NCBI RefSeq assembly: GCF_003313465.1
Contig: NZ_KZ845663.1
Coordinates: forward strand, 666,947 to 730,946
Direction: 5' to 3'
DNA length: 64,000 bases
DNA from: Thermoflavimicrobium daqui
Lineage (GTDB): Bacteria; Bacillota; Bacilli; Thermoactinomycetales; Thermoactinomycetaceae
A program made the translations under genes and the position numbers. Of this stretch, positions 18,381 to 27,622 are shown piece after piece; the first letter of the stretch is position 1; each line of letters opens with the position of its first letter. The notes beneath the pieces were generated by a model. It did not search any database. It was not told where the DNA came from and was given only the letters and a program-made list of their open reading frames with translations.

Positions 18381-18669
18381 ATTCATCCGCCTTTCTTACA
18401 TGCTGCTTCTACATTATTTTAACATATTTCATGGAAGTACTTTGGCTTCACGCTGAAGAAAACTTCATAGACTTTTTTACAATAGGAGTTATAAAATAGA
18501 GATAAAGCTTGTTTAATTAATCGGTCAAAAACCCTTATCATCTCTCTAACCTTAAAACACATTATTTTTGTGTAGAGGCAAATTGTAAAGCGATAAGGAG
18601 TAGTTTGTAGAGGGTAACCTCAGACATGATCTAAGACTAATAGGTGAAACCTAGTAAGGTGGACCGATG

Positions 18670-19077
18670 ATGACCATATCCTATTTTTCCATTGATTCCC
18701 TAGTTATTAAAAATATTCAAGATTATTGTACATCATTATTTCCTCTTCAAGGATACGGAATTCTCGCTGGGCAAACACATTATATTACTCATTTTTTTCC
18801 GATTACCAATTTAAATACATGTGCTTGTTCTTTTGAATTTGATCCACGCGACTATATTGAAACCATAAAAAAGCTTCGCGATCTTCAGCTAGAATGGATT
18901 GGTATTATTCATTCACATACACTGACAGATGCTGCTCCATCTGCACGAGATCTCACGCATTGGAGCTATCCAGAAAAAAGCTGTTGGATTCTCTCTCTAA
19001 AAGAGGTTGAATTTAACCTTTGTGCATACTATATCAAGCATGGACAAGCAATTCCGGTTATTTATGAAATACTATAA
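18670..19077 (+). CDS. JAMM/MPN-type metallopeptidase-like protein with a missing catalytic Glu
   Basis: This protein of 135 residues has the zinc-site motif HSHTLTDAAPSARD (His, His, Ser, Asp at 82, 84, 92 and 95 counted from the earlier Met), fitting the bacterial M67/CysO-cysteine-peptidase branch of JAMM proteins. The upstream motif normally reads P-x-E-x-C-G-x-L-x-G; here it is PLQGYGILAG, with Gln where the catalytic Glu is expected and Tyr for Cys. Activity is therefore in doubt. It lies 17 bp before pncB in a likely two-gene operon. Of two tandem ATGs, the second is seven bases from AAGGTGG. Confidence 0.72.
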   Translation: MTISYFSIDSLVIKNIQDYCTSLFPLQGYGILAGQTHYITHFFPITNLNTCACSFEFDPRDYIETIKKLRDLQLEWIGIIHSHTLTDAAPSARDLTHWSYPEKSCWILSLKEVEFNLCAYYIKHGQAIPVIYEIL

Positions 19078-19094
19078 ATCAAGGAGATGTCATC

Positions 19095-20558
19095 ATGAAT
19101 TCCCCTGTATCAGCCTTACATACTGATAAATATCAAATTACCATGATGTATGCCCACTTTAAAAATGGGAGCCATCTAAAGCGCCGTGCTTTCGATCTAT
19201 ACTTCCGTTCTCTTCCCTTTGGCAATGGCTATGTCGTCTTTACTGGATTGGAAAGGGTAATCCATTATATAGAGAACCTTCACTTCACAGAAGAGGATAT
19301 TGAATACATCGCATCTCTGGATGATCAATTTGACACAGCCTTTTTAGACATGTTACGTTCTTTTCGGTTCACTGGAGATATTTGGGCTGTTCCTGAAGGA
19401 ACTATTGTTTTTCCTGAAGAACCTCTTCTACATATTCAAGGTACCATCATGGAACTACAACTTATTGAAACTGCCCTTTTAAACTTTATTGGCTACCAAT
19501 CTCTAATTGCCACTAAAGCAGCACGCATCCGTCATATTGTAGGTGATGACTTATTACTGGAGTTTGGGACACGTCGTGCTCAAGAGAAAGATGCAGCTGT
19601 TTGGGGAGCTCGTTCAGCTTATATCGGCGGCTTTAATGCTACTTCCAATTTGCTTGCCGGAAAGCAATTTGGTATCCCCGTCAGTGGAACTCATGCTCAT
19701 GCTTGGGTACAAGATTTTGATCATGAACTAGATGCTTTTCGTGCTTATGCATCAGCATTTCCTAATCAAACCATCCTGCTCGTCGATACATATGATACTC
19801 TCAAGAGTGGAGTACCTCACGCAATTCAAGTGGGCTTAGAAATGAAAAAGCAAGGAAAAAAACTATTAGGAATCCGTCTCGACAGTGGTGATTTAGCCTA
19901 TTTGTCCAAAAAAGCTCGTCACATGTTAGATCAAGCAGGCCTCACTGATACAAAAATTGTCGCTTCTAGCGATTTGGATGAACATACTATTCTTCATCTA
20001 AAAAGCCAAGGTGCTAAAATTGACTCTTGGGGAGTAGGAACTAAGCTAATTACAGCTTATGATAAACCAGCTTTAGGTGCAGTTTATAAAATGGTAGCAC
20101 GCTTAGAACATGATCATTGGATGCCAACCCTAAAAATCTCTTCAAATCCAGCTAAAATATCTACACCAGGTCTAAAATCATTGTATCGAATCATCGATAA
20201 ACGAACTGGAAAAGCTCGTGCTGATTTTATTACTTTGTTAGAGGAGAAAATAGATCCCAAAAAGACACTTGTTTTATTTCATCCACAACAGACTTTCAAA
20301 CGCAAAAAAGTGAAAAATTTCACAGCTATACCTCTACATCGAGCTATCTTCAAAAAAGGACAGCGAGTATATGCCATCCCTACATTGGAAGAGGTTAAAA
20401 AGTATCATCAAACTCAACTATCTTTATTCTGGGAAGAATATTTACGCATCTTAAATCCAGAAGAATATCCTGTTGATCTCTCTAAAAAGTTATGGAACTC
20501 TAGACAGACATTAATTAAAGAAATCTACGAACAGATTAAGCACGAGTTAGAAGAATAA
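19095..20558 (+). CDS. pncB: Nicotinate phosphoribosyltransferase
   Basis: This 487-residue enzyme of NAD salvage converts nicotinate and PRPP, with ATP, to nicotinate mononucleotide. Recognisable motifs are LHTDKYQITM at the N-terminus, LLEFGTRRAQ and GGFNATSNLLAG near residues 155-190, VSGTHAHAWV near 200, and GIRLDSGDL near 260. Length matches the bacterial enzyme. AAGGAGATG lies seven bases before the ATG. It is preceded by a JAMM-like gene and ends before a strong terminator. Confidence 0.95.
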   Translation: MNSPVSALHTDKYQITMMYAHFKNGSHLKRRAFDLYFRSLPFGNGYVVFTGLERVIHYIENLHFTEEDIEYIASLDDQFDTAFLDMLRSFRFTGDIWAVPEGTIVFPEEPLLHIQGTIMELQLIETALLNFIGYQSLIATKAARIRHIVGDDLLLEFGTRRAQEKDAAVWGARSAYIGGFNATSNLLAGKQFGIPVSGTHAHAWVQDFDHELDAFRAYASAFPNQTILLVDTYDTLKSGVPHAIQVGLEMKKQGKKLLGIRLDSGDLAYLSKKARHMLDQAGLTDTKIVASSDLDEHTILHLKSQGAKIDSWGVGTKLITAYDKPALGAVYKMVARLEHDHWMPTLKISSNPAKISTPGLKSLYRIIDKRTGKARADFITLLEEKIDPKKTLVLFHPQQTFKRKKVKNFTAIPLHRAIFKKGQRVYAIPTLEEVKKYHQTQLSLFWEEYLRILNPEEYPVDLSKKLWNSRQTLIKEIYEQIKHELEE

Positions 20559-20575
20559 ATAATTTTTAATATACA

Positions 20576-20670
20576 GTAGAGCATGTAGCATAATTCGATT
20601 CATAACCTAGATCATTCCTAGAAGAAGTCGCAAATCGCTTTTGTGTACAATCGACTTTTTTAGAGGACAA
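20576..20670. repeat. Degenerate dispersed repeat, copy A
   Basis: The segment starting AGAGCATGTAGCATAAT resembles the one at 22773-22860 (AGAGCATTTAGCATAAT), with further similarity around AATCG and GTCGAC-like stretches about 60 bases on. Confidence 0.4.
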
Positions 20671-20702
20671 TCTCTAAGTAAATAATGGTCACAGATCATT
20701 TT

Positions 20703-20745
20703 AAAAGCAAAAAGGTTAATCTTTTCCATCAACCTTTTTGCTTTT
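20703..20745 (+). terminator. Terminator of pncB
   Basis: A perfect 15-bp stem joins AAAAGCAAAAAGGTT (20703-20717) and AACCTTTTTGCTTTT (20731-20745), followed by more T. Confidence 0.88.
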
Positions 20746-20957
20746 TTATAAGTTGAATAACATCCATTTTTACTGGAAAGGCTACATATTCATCTTTTCT
20801 AACTCTTTTAGTTTATATTGATCAAAGAGAGTTAATATTTCGGATTAAATGTTTACCATTCCATTTCTTAATTATTTGCCTAAAATATATTTGTGTATCC
20901 ATTACATATGCTTCAGATTTTATTTCATAACATAGATAATGAATGGAGACTAGTATA

Positions 20958-22022
20958 ATGAAACACTATTACGATGTCGTTGTCATTGGAGCAGGTCAGG
21001 CTGGCTTATCAATGGGATATTATTTATCCCAATCTGATTTATCTTTCGTATTAATCGATGCCAAATCAGAAATCGGAATGAACTGGCGCGAACGCTATCA
21101 ATCACTAAGATTATTTACACCCAGTCAATTTTGTAGCTTACCAGGAATGCCCTTTCCAAGAGAACTCGATTACCGTCCATCAAAAGATGAAGTTGCTGAC
21201 TATCTGCAAGCTTACGCCAGATACTTTAAATTACCCATACACCTAGAGACTCGAGTATCTTCCCTAAAAAAAATAGGCGACGCTTATCTTGTTTTAACCA
21301 ATCACGGCAGTTATTATGCTCGAAAAGTAGTGATAGCTACAGGGCCATTTCAAATACCTAAAATCCCGGATTTTTCTAAAAATCTCCCAGATCATATCTA
21401 CCAAGTTCATGCCTCTGAATTTCATGATCCAAGCCAACTACAAGAAGGACCTGTCATCGTAGTCGGTGCTGGAAACTCAGGTGCCCAGATCGCTGTCAAG
21501 CTATCAAAAATCAAGAAGACCTACATTTCAATCGGTCGTCCTATCAAATATCAACATACTCATGTTTTAGGTAAAAGTATCTTTTGGTATCTAGATCGCT
21601 TAGGAATTATTACAGCTGACCTTCATACAAAGCGTGGTGCGTGGATGAAGATAACGAGTGAAGAAGTTTATGGATACGATTTGAAACATGCAATTGAAAA
21701 GAAACAAGTACTTGTGAAACCACGAGCAATATCAACAATTGGTAGTCAGTTATGTTTTGCCGATGCGACAGCACTTTATGTTCCGAATATCATTTGGGCT
21801 ACAGGTTATCGTTTGGACTATAGCTGGATTCATATCCCCAATGTTTTAAATAGTGCAGGACATCCCATTCATGATAAAGGAATTAGTCCTATTTCAAATC
21901 TATATTTTATTGGACTTCGTTGGCTTAGCTGCCAAGGTTCCTCATTATTAGGCTGGGTCGGTCACGATGCTAAGCGAATTTTTGAACATCTATATAAAAA
22001 GGACTCTATCGCTATGGCATAA
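20958..22022 (+). CDS. Flavin-containing NAD(P)-dependent oxidoreductase (CzcO/FMO-like)
   Basis: The product has 354 residues with two nucleotide-binding motifs: VVVIGAGQAGLSMGYY at the N-terminus for FAD and VIVVGAGNSGAQIA near residue 165 for NAD(P)H. WRERYQSLRLFTPSQFCSLPG and the late IWATGYRLDYSW are typical of flavin monooxygenase-like CzcO proteins, which oxidise small substrates of unknown identity here. The internal ATG is chosen because GGAG lies nine bases upstream; the ATG at 20943 overlaps that site. It is monocistronic. Confidence 0.85.
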   Translation: MKHYYDVVVIGAGQAGLSMGYYLSQSDLSFVLIDAKSEIGMNWRERYQSLRLFTPSQFCSLPGMPFPRELDYRPSKDEVADYLQAYARYFKLPIHLETRVSSLKKIGDAYLVLTNHGSYYARKVVIATGPFQIPKIPDFSKNLPDHIYQVHASEFHDPSQLQEGPVIVVGAGNSGAQIAVKLSKIKKTYISIGRPIKYQHTHVLGKSIFWYLDRLGIITADLHTKRGAWMKITSEEVYGYDLKHAIEKKQVLVKPRAISTIGSQLCFADATALYVPNIIWATGYRLDYSWIHIPNVLNSAGHPIHDKGISPISNLYFIGLRWLSCQGSSLLGWVGHDAKRIFEHLYKKDSIAMA

Positions 22023-22226
22023 ATAAGGGTTTGATTTGTGAAATTATACACAAAAACTACTTCTAAGCCAGTGAACCCATTTCGCGGGCTTTTAAATTGG
22101 CATTTATCATAGGCATCCTAATCATTCCAACAAATATTTAAGAGAACTTAATGAACTTCTTATTGATTTTTATACCCATTTTCAGTAAAAATATTTTGTT
22201 AAACTATTTTAAAAGGATGAGATTCC

Positions 22227-22718
22227 ATGTTAATCATTCGCGATGCCTATGAAGATGATATTCAAGCCATATTAGACATTTATAATCATGCTGTCATTCA
22301 TACTGCTGCTACCTTTGATTTAGATCCTCAAACTTTTGAACAAAGAAAAAAGTGGTTTGCAAACTATGGAGAAAAGTATCCACTGATCGTCGCAGAATTA
22401 GAAAACAAAGTAGTTGGTTATTGTTGTCTTTCTCAATTTCGTAATAAGCCAGCTTATAATTCAACAGCTGAACTTTCCATCTATGTAGATCCAAATACCA
22501 AAGGACAAGGGATTGGTAAACAGCTTATGCAAGCCATTATCAAACTAGCAAAAGCAAAGAAGTTCCATGTACTTGTCTCTGGCATCGCTGATGGGAATAT
22601 GGTTAGCATTCGCTTGCACGAAAAATTTGGTTTTCAATTGATTGGTTCATTCAAAGAAATTGGATTCAAATTTAATAGGTGGCATGATGTACACTTTTAT
22701 CAACTCATTCTTTCATGA
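22227..22718 (+). CDS. GNAT acetyltransferase, phosphinothricin/methionine-sulfoximine type
   Basis: This 163-residue protein matches the PAT/YwnH group along its length: IRDAYEDDIQAILDIYNHAV at the start, TFDLDPQTFEQRKKWF, the acetyl-CoA loop YVDPNTKGQGIGKQLM and the end KEIGFKFNRWHDVHFYQL. Such enzymes acetylate L-methionine sulfoximine, phosphinothricin or similar amino-acid analogues. The start follows AAAAGGATGAGATTCC. It is monocistronic with a terminator. Confidence 0.88.
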   Translation: MLIIRDAYEDDIQAILDIYNHAVIHTAATFDLDPQTFEQRKKWFANYGEKYPLIVAELENKVVGYCCLSQFRNKPAYNSTAELSIYVDPNTKGQGIGKQLMQAIIKLAKAKKFHVLVSGIADGNMVSIRLHEKFGFQLIGSFKEIGFKFNRWHDVHFYQLILS

Positions 22719-22731
22719 ACCTCCCTCAGGT

Positions 22732-22771
22732 AAGGTAATGCGCTCCTATTTTTAGAGGAGCCATTTCCTTA
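22732..22771 (+). terminator. Terminator after the PAT-like acetyltransferase
   Basis: AAGGTAATGCGCTCCT pairs with AGGAGCCATTTCCTT with one bulge and one mismatch around an AT-rich loop. Confidence 0.65.
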
Positions 22772-22772
22772 T

Positions 22773-22916
22773 AGAGCATTTAGCATAATCCAATCTGAAA
22801 CCTTCATCATCTCAGGAACGAGAGCGAATCGTTTTTGAAACGGTCGACATTTTACTCATTAAGGCTATGGGAGTGAGTTCAAACACGATGACATCTGTGA
22901 TTTATGCAACATCCTC
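22773..22916. repeat. Degenerate dispersed repeat, copy B (MITE-like)
   Basis: The segment begins AGAGCATTTAGCATAATC and ends near GATTTATGCAACATC, whose ends are roughly inverted. Internally it has AGCGAATCGTTTTTGA (22823-22838), which recurs exactly at 12666-12681 upstream of the pseudouridine synthase. The right end resembles the terminal repeat of the element at 59301-59372. Confidence 0.42.
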
Positions 22917-22924
22917 TTTATAAA

Positions 22925-22964
22925 TATAAAAAAAGAGGCTACCGTCCTAAACAAACAGTAGCCT
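22925..22964 (-). terminator. Terminator of aceBA
   Basis: On the minus strand AGGCTAC pairs with GTAGCCT across 15 bases and is followed by CTTTTTTT. Confidence 0.88.
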
Positions 22965-23012
22965 ATATAAAAGGGTGTAGTATGACATAAAACAAATTCG
23001 CTCACATTTAAC

Positions 23013-24299
23013 TTAGATCGAAGTAAATTGTTCTTCTTCCGTTGAACCAGTTAATGCTGTTGTCGAAGAATTACCTCCAGAAATAACCATGGATACCTCA
23101 TCAAAATAACCTGTTCCTACTTCACGTTGATGGCGTGTTGCGGTATATCCTTGCTCTTCCATTGAAAACTCTGCTTGCTGTAGTTCGGAATAGGCAGTCA
23201 TGCCAGTCTGACTATATTTATGAGCCAACTTAAACATGCTATAGTTAAGCGAATGGAAACCTGCCAAAGTGATAAACTGAAATTTATAACCCATTTTCCC
23301 TAGTTCATCTTGGAATTTTGCAATGGTTTTGTCATCAAGTTTCTTCTTCCAGTTAAAAGATGGAGAGCAATTATAAGCTAGTAACTTGCCCGGAAATTTC
23401 TTATGAATCGCTTCTGCAAAACGACGTGCTTCTTCCAAATTAGGTTCAGAAGTCTCACACCAAATCAGATCAGCATAAGGAGCATAAGAAAGACCTCTGG
23501 CAATAGCCGATTCTAACCCATTTTTAATACGGTAGAAACCTTCAGATGTGCGTTCGCCCGTCAAGAAAGGTTGATCAGCTGGATCAATATTACTCGTTAT
23601 AAGTTCTGCTGCATTCGCATCAGTTCTTGCCATTAAAAGAGTGGATACACCCATCACATCTGCTGCTAACCTAGCTGCAACTAGATTACGAACCGCATGT
23701 GAAGTTGGAATTAAAACCTTTCCACCTAAGTGCCCACATTTCTTCTCTGAAGCAAGCTGATCTTCAAAATGAACTCCTGCTGCTCCTGCTTCAATCATTC
23801 CCTTCATCAACTCAAACACATTGAGTGGACCGCCAAATCCAGCTTCTGCATCAGCAACGATAGGAGCAAACCAGTAGCGATCACTTTTTCCCTCGGCATT
23901 CTCGATTTGATCAGCACGTTGTAATGCTTGATTAATACGTTTTACTACATGTGGCACACTGTTTGCAGGATATAAACTTTGATCTGGATACATTTGTCCA
24001 GCTAAGTTAGCATCTGCCGCTACTTGCCATCCACTTAAATAAATAGCTTGAAGACCCGCTTTTACTTGCTGAACAGCTTGATTTCCAGTTAGTGCACCTA
24101 ACGCTTTTATATGTGGTTTTGTATTTAATAGATGCCATAAACGCTCTGCACCTTTTTGGGCTAATGTATACTCAATTTTGAGTGTTCCTCTTAAGCGAAT
24201 GACATCCTTAGCTGAATATGGACGACTAATCCCATTCCAACGCGGGTTCTCTGCCCAATCCTTCTCCAATGTTAATTGTTCTTCTTTTTTACTTACCAT
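23013..24299 (-). CDS. aceA: Isocitrate lyase
   Basis: This 428-residue enzyme of the glyoxylate shunt cleaves isocitrate to succinate and glyoxylate. The catalytic motif [11 protein letters not shown] lies near residue 187, with [39 protein letters not shown] and [11 protein letters not shown] as further family motifs. GGGAGGGG precedes the ATG. It is 18 bp downstream of aceB, so the two shunt enzymes form one operon permitting growth on acetate or fatty acids. Confidence 0.97.
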   Translation of the reverse strand: MVSKKEEQLTLEKDWAENPRWNGISRPYSAKDVIRLRGTLKIEYTLAQKGAERLWHLLNTKPHIKALGALTGNQAVQQVKAGLQAIYLSGWQVAADANLAGQMYPDQSLYPANSVPHVVKRINQALQRADQIENAEGKSDRYWFAPIVADAEAGFGGPLNVFELMKGMIEAGAAGVHFEDQLASEKKCGHLGGKVLIPTSHAVRNLVAARLAADVMGVSTLLMARTDANAAELITSNIDPADQPFLTGERTSEGFYRIKNGLESAIARGLSYAPYADLIWCETSEPNLEEARRFAEAIHKKFPGKLLAYNCSPSFNWKKKLDDKTIAKFQDELGKMGYKFQFITLAGFHSLNYSMFKLAHKYSQTGMTAYSELQQAEFSMEEQGYTATRHQREVGTGYFDEVSMVISGGNSSTTALTGSTEEEQFTSI

Positions 24300-24317
24300 C
24301 TTAACCCCTCCCTAGAG

Positions 24318-25907
24318 CTATTTTTTATTTACCAAATATTCATAACCTGGAATAGTCAAAAATTCTTTGAACTCATCATCTAAAATCAATTGGACAAATA
24401 AACGTTTAGCTTGCTCAAACTTTCCTTTTTGAAAATGTTTTTCTCCCACAAGAAGTCGAATTACTTGTATTTCCTCTTTTAAAAATTGCATAACCATTTC
24501 TGCTGTCACTTTTCTTCCATCATCTAGAACCCCTTTTGGATGTCGAATCCAATGCCATACTTGTGCCCTAGAGATTTCAGCTGTGGCAGCATCTTCCATC
24601 AAATGATTAATCGCTACAGCTCCGTTACCACGAAGCCAAGCTTCGATATATTGTATACCTACCCGTATATTGGAGCGAACCCCCTCTTCGGTAATGGTCC
24701 CACTGGGCACCTGCAATAAATCTTCAGCTGTCACCTCTACATCTTCTCTTAACTTAGTTATTTGATTTGGAGTAAACATAATCTGATCAAATACATCCTT
24801 AGCGACTGAAACTAAGCCTGGATGGGCAACCCATGTTCCATCGTGTCCATCCAAAGCTTCACGTTCCTTATCGACTCGTACCTTGGTTAAAGCTATTTCA
24901 TTGGCTTCTGGATTGTTTTTCACCGGAATCTGTGCAGCCATCCCCCCGATACAAGGTGCATTTCGCCGATGACATGTTTTAATTGCTAAGAGGGTATACG
25001 CACGCATAAAAGGGGTTGTCATCGTAACTTGTTCGCGATTAGGTAAAATAAATTCGGGTTGATTACGTAATTTTTTTAAGTAACTGAAAATATAATCCCA
25101 ACGACCACAATTGAGCCCTGCCGAGTGTTCACGTAGTTCATATAATATCTCGTCCATCTCAAAGGCAGCCAAAATGGTTTCAATCAAAACAGTCGCCTTA
25201 ATGGTTCCCTGTGGGATTCCTAATTCTTCTTGAGCAAAAACAAACACTTCATTCCACAATCTAGCCTCTAAATGATTTTCTATTTTCGGAAGATAAAAGT
25301 ACGGGCCTGTCCCCAACTCTAATAGCTTGTGTACATTATGAAAGAAGTAAAGACCAAAGTCGAACAATCCACCAGGTACGGGTTTACCATTGACCGTAAC
25401 GTGTAACTCATTCAAGTGCCAACCACGTGGACGTACAATCAATGTTGCTATTTGTTCTTTTAACTTGTATTGCTTCCCGTCTAAATTAACAAATTGGATG
25501 GTCCTCCGAATTGCATCACGAAGATTAATCTGACCTTGAATCGTATTTTTCCAAGTTGGTGAATTGGCATCTTCAAAATCTGCCATAAATACTTTAGCTC
25601 CAGAATTTAAAGCATTGATTACCAGTTTCCGATCACTGGCTGGTCCCGTAATCTCAACTCTGCGATCTTGGAGGTCCAGAGGTATTGGTGCAATGGTCCA
25701 ATCTCCTTCTCGAATTTCCCGAGTTTCAGTCAAAAAACGAGGAAGTTTACCCGTGTCTAATTCCTTTTGGCGAATAACCCTGTTATATAACAATTTCTCC
25801 CTTGCATCATTAAATTTCATCGTTAGTTTTGCTATAAATTGAAGCGCATCTGGGGTTAAAATCTCATCAAACGCAGCACATCTTTCTCCTAGTATATTTA
25901 TTTTCAT
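24318..25907 (-). CDS. aceB: Malate synthase A
   Basis: This 529-residue enzyme condenses glyoxylate and acetyl-CoA to malate. Motifs include [45 protein letters not shown] and [14 protein letters not shown]. The start is the ATG behind GAGGGGGAATTT; an upstream ATG would add nine residues but has no Shine-Dalgarno. It is first in the aceBA operon. Palindromes TGTTATATAACA lie inside the early coding sequence and twice in the promoter region, suggesting repression by a dedicated regulator. Confidence 0.97.
   Translation of the reverse strand: MKINILGERCAAFDEILTPDALQFIAKLTMKFNDAREKLLYNRVIRQKELDTGKLPRFLTETREIREGDWTIAPIPLDLQDRRVEITGPASDRKLVINALNSGAKVFMADFEDANSPTWKNTIQGQINLRDAIRRTIQFVNLDGKQYKLKEQIATLIVRPRGWHLNELHVTVNGKPVPGGLFDFGLYFFHNVHKLLELGTGPYFYLPKIENHLEARLWNEVFVFAQEELGIPQGTIKATVLIETILAAFEMDEILYELREHSAGLNCGRWDYIFSYLKKLRNQPEFILPNREQVTMTTPFMRAYTLLAIKTCHRRNAPCIGGMAAQIPVKNNPEANEIALTKVRVDKEREALDGHDGTWVAHPGLVSVAKDVFDQIMFTPNQITKLREDVEVTAEDLLQVPSGTITEEGVRSNIRVGIQYIEAWLRGNGAVAINHLMEDAATAEISRAQVWHWIRHPKGVLDDGRKVTAEMVMQFLKEEIQVIRLLVGEKHFQKGKFEQAKRLFVQLILDDEFKEFLTIPGYEYLVNKK
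25781..25792. promoter_or_regulatory. Palindromic operator copy 1, inside aceB
   Basis: The perfect 12-bp palindrome TGTTATATAACA lies about 120 bp inside the aceB coding sequence and is identical to the copy at 26001-26012. Confidence 0.6.
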
Positions 25908-25953
25908 AAATTCCCCCTCTTTCTCTTGTACCATAGCATCACATCCTTTATCT

Positions 25954-25965
25954 TATTATATAACA
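25954..25965. promoter_or_regulatory. Palindromic operator copy 2 overlapping the aceBA -10 region
   Basis: On the minus strand it reads TGTTATATAATA, eleven of twelve matches to the other copies, and contains TATAAT, the likely -10 hexamer of aceBA. Binding here would block RNA polymerase. Confidence 0.6.
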
Positions 25966-26000
25966 GATTCATTTTTCATTTACTATATTAACACAGTTAC

Positions 26001-26012
26001 TGTTATATAACA
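26001..26012. promoter_or_regulatory. Palindromic operator copy 3 upstream of aceBA
   Basis: The perfect TGTTATATAACA lies 35 bp upstream of copy 2. The spacing of 47 bp between equivalent points of copies 2 and 3 would allow cooperative binding. Confidence 0.6.
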
Positions 26013-26329
26013 ATACTCTTTTCTAAATAAAATGGAAAATAGGGTAATCAAACAAATATTCCATTCATTCTTGCAATCTATACTTAACGAACCCCTCTTT
26101 TTAAAATGAATCCCTCTTTTTGTAGAGCTACTATATTTTTAAGCCTCATATCCAATACAGTAGATAACTTTGGTGCTCTCTCTGCTTTATCTCTTCTCAT
26201 CCTTATAAAAAAATTGAATAAAAAAAGAATATAACAACATTTTAGCTCCAAAATATGATATATTATAAATATAAATATATTCTCTAAGATTTGATCTAAT
26301 TGATCGAATGGTATGCACTAAAATCTTAA
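26013..26329. other. AT-rich intergenic region upstream of aceBA
   Basis: Beyond the operators nothing coding or strongly structured is seen. Several TATA-rich stretches lie at 26255-26290. Confidence 0.4.
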
Positions 26330-26362
26330 AAAAAATAGCCCATCCTTAACGGTTAGGGCCCT
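26330..26362 (-). terminator. Terminator of the AI-2E-type transporter gene
   Basis: On the minus strand a GC-rich arm GCCCTAACC faces GGATGGGC, imperfectly paired, followed by TATTTTTTTT. Confidence 0.65.
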
Positions 26363-26375
26363 TTTTCATCTTCTA

Positions 26376-27485
26376 TCAATTAGAGAAAATTTTTTCTTCT
26401 TCTAGTTGCGTTTTTCTTGCTTGCTTTAATTTAAATAACCGATACACATGACTAATCACAACTTTAGCTACAGCATAGGTAGGAACAGCCAATAACAATC
26501 CTAGAAATCCTCCTAAGCTACCAGCTACTAATAAAATAACAATGATCGTTAATGGGTGAATCTTTAGCGTTTTACCCATAACTTGAGGAGAAACAAGATT
26601 TCCTTCCAATTGCTGAGCAATGATAGCAACAATCAACACCTTAAGCACCATGAATGAACTGTCAGCATCCGTCCAAGCAACAATGATCGCAGGGATGGTT
26701 CCAATCAGCGGTCCTACAAACGGAATTACATTGGTAAATATGGCGATGATCGCTAGGATCAATGCATAGTCCAAATCGATAATTAAATAACCAATATAAG
26801 CAACAATCCCCACAAATAGGCTTACTAATATCTGTCCTTTAATATAAGAACTTAATGCCGTATCCATATCAGCAAGAATTTTCCGTCCATGGGCTTGCTC
26901 GTCTATTGGTAAAAAACGAAGAAAATACTTAGGAGCTTTATCTCCCTCTTTAAGCATGTAGTACAAGATAAAAGGCACTGTTACAAACACCATCACAATA
27001 TTCATGATCACACTAAAAAACTGAGCAATATTCTTTCCGATATCCAGAAAACGATTTTTTAAGTAATCCACAGCTTGCTCGCTGATCTCACTCCACTTTA
27101 GGTATGGTTGAATCCAAGGATGTTTCTGTAACTCCATAAATCGTTTTTGGAACTCCTTCATAATGGTTGGGAAATTATTAATCAGACGCTCTATTTGCTC
27201 ATTCAAGGCTGGACCAACTAAGAAGCCAAGCAGTACCAATAAGCCGATAAAACATAGATAGATTAGTAAAATCGATAAGGTTCTAGGAATGTTCCATTTT
27301 TCCAATAGCTGTACGACAGGCCGAAGTAAGTAATATAAAACACCAGCTAATAAAAATGGAAAAAATAAAGTCTGGACAAGAACAACAATCGGTTTAAAAA
27401 TAAAATTAACTTTTGTTCCTAACAAAACAATCAAAAGGATAATAATAATGCTATATCCAAATAAAAACGGCTTTGATTTCGGCAT
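26376..27485 (-). CDS. AI-2E family transporter (YtvI/YrrI type)
   Basis: This 369-residue membrane protein has about seven to eight helices, the family's typical N-terminal pair, a soluble central loop (residues 95-145) and the conserved C-terminal block VIPFVGPLIGTIPAIIVAW followed by QQLEGNLVSPQVMGKTLKIHPL. Family members export autoinducer-2 or act as Na+/H+ antiporters; the substrate here is undefined. GAGAGGTG precedes the ATG. Confidence 0.88.
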   Translation of the reverse strand: MPKSKPFLFGYSIIIILLIVLLGTKVNFIFKPIVVLVQTLFFPFLLAGVLYYLLRPVVQLLEKWNIPRTLSILLIYLCFIGLLVLLGFLVGPALNEQIERLINNFPTIMKEFQKRFMELQKHPWIQPYLKWSEISEQAVDYLKNRFLDIGKNIAQFFSVIMNIVMVFVTVPFILYYMLKEGDKAPKYFLRFLPIDEQAHGRKILADMDTALSSYIKGQILVSLFVGIVAYIGYLIIDLDYALILAIIAIFTNVIPFVGPLIGTIPAIIVAWTDADSSFMVLKVLIVAIIAQQLEGNLVSPQVMGKTLKIHPLTIIVILLVAGSLGGFLGLLLAVPTYAVAKVVISHVYRLFKLKQARKTQLEEEKIFSN

Positions 27486-27622
27486 ATAAACACCTCTCTA
27501 GGTTATATTCATTTCTTTTTATAGCTTAGCATATTTGTAATAGCCAAAAAGTAAAAATTTTAAAAACGTAGAAACTATCCGAGAAGGGTTTTAAGCTTTT
27601 GCTGGAGAAAACATAGATCATC

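Larger units (their letters stand above)
20559..20957. other. Intergenic region with a degenerate repeat copy and pncB terminator
   Basis: It holds a degenerate copy of a dispersed repeat (20576-20670), the terminator at 20703-20745 and the presumed promoter of the monooxygenase gene. No coding frame with a start site is seen. Confidence 0.5.

Noticed and set aside
18587..18669. Possible NAD-related riboswitch before the JAMM-pncB pair.
   Set aside because: Short GGT/ACC repeats are present, but no match to the nadA or other known NAD-sensing motifs was found by eye.
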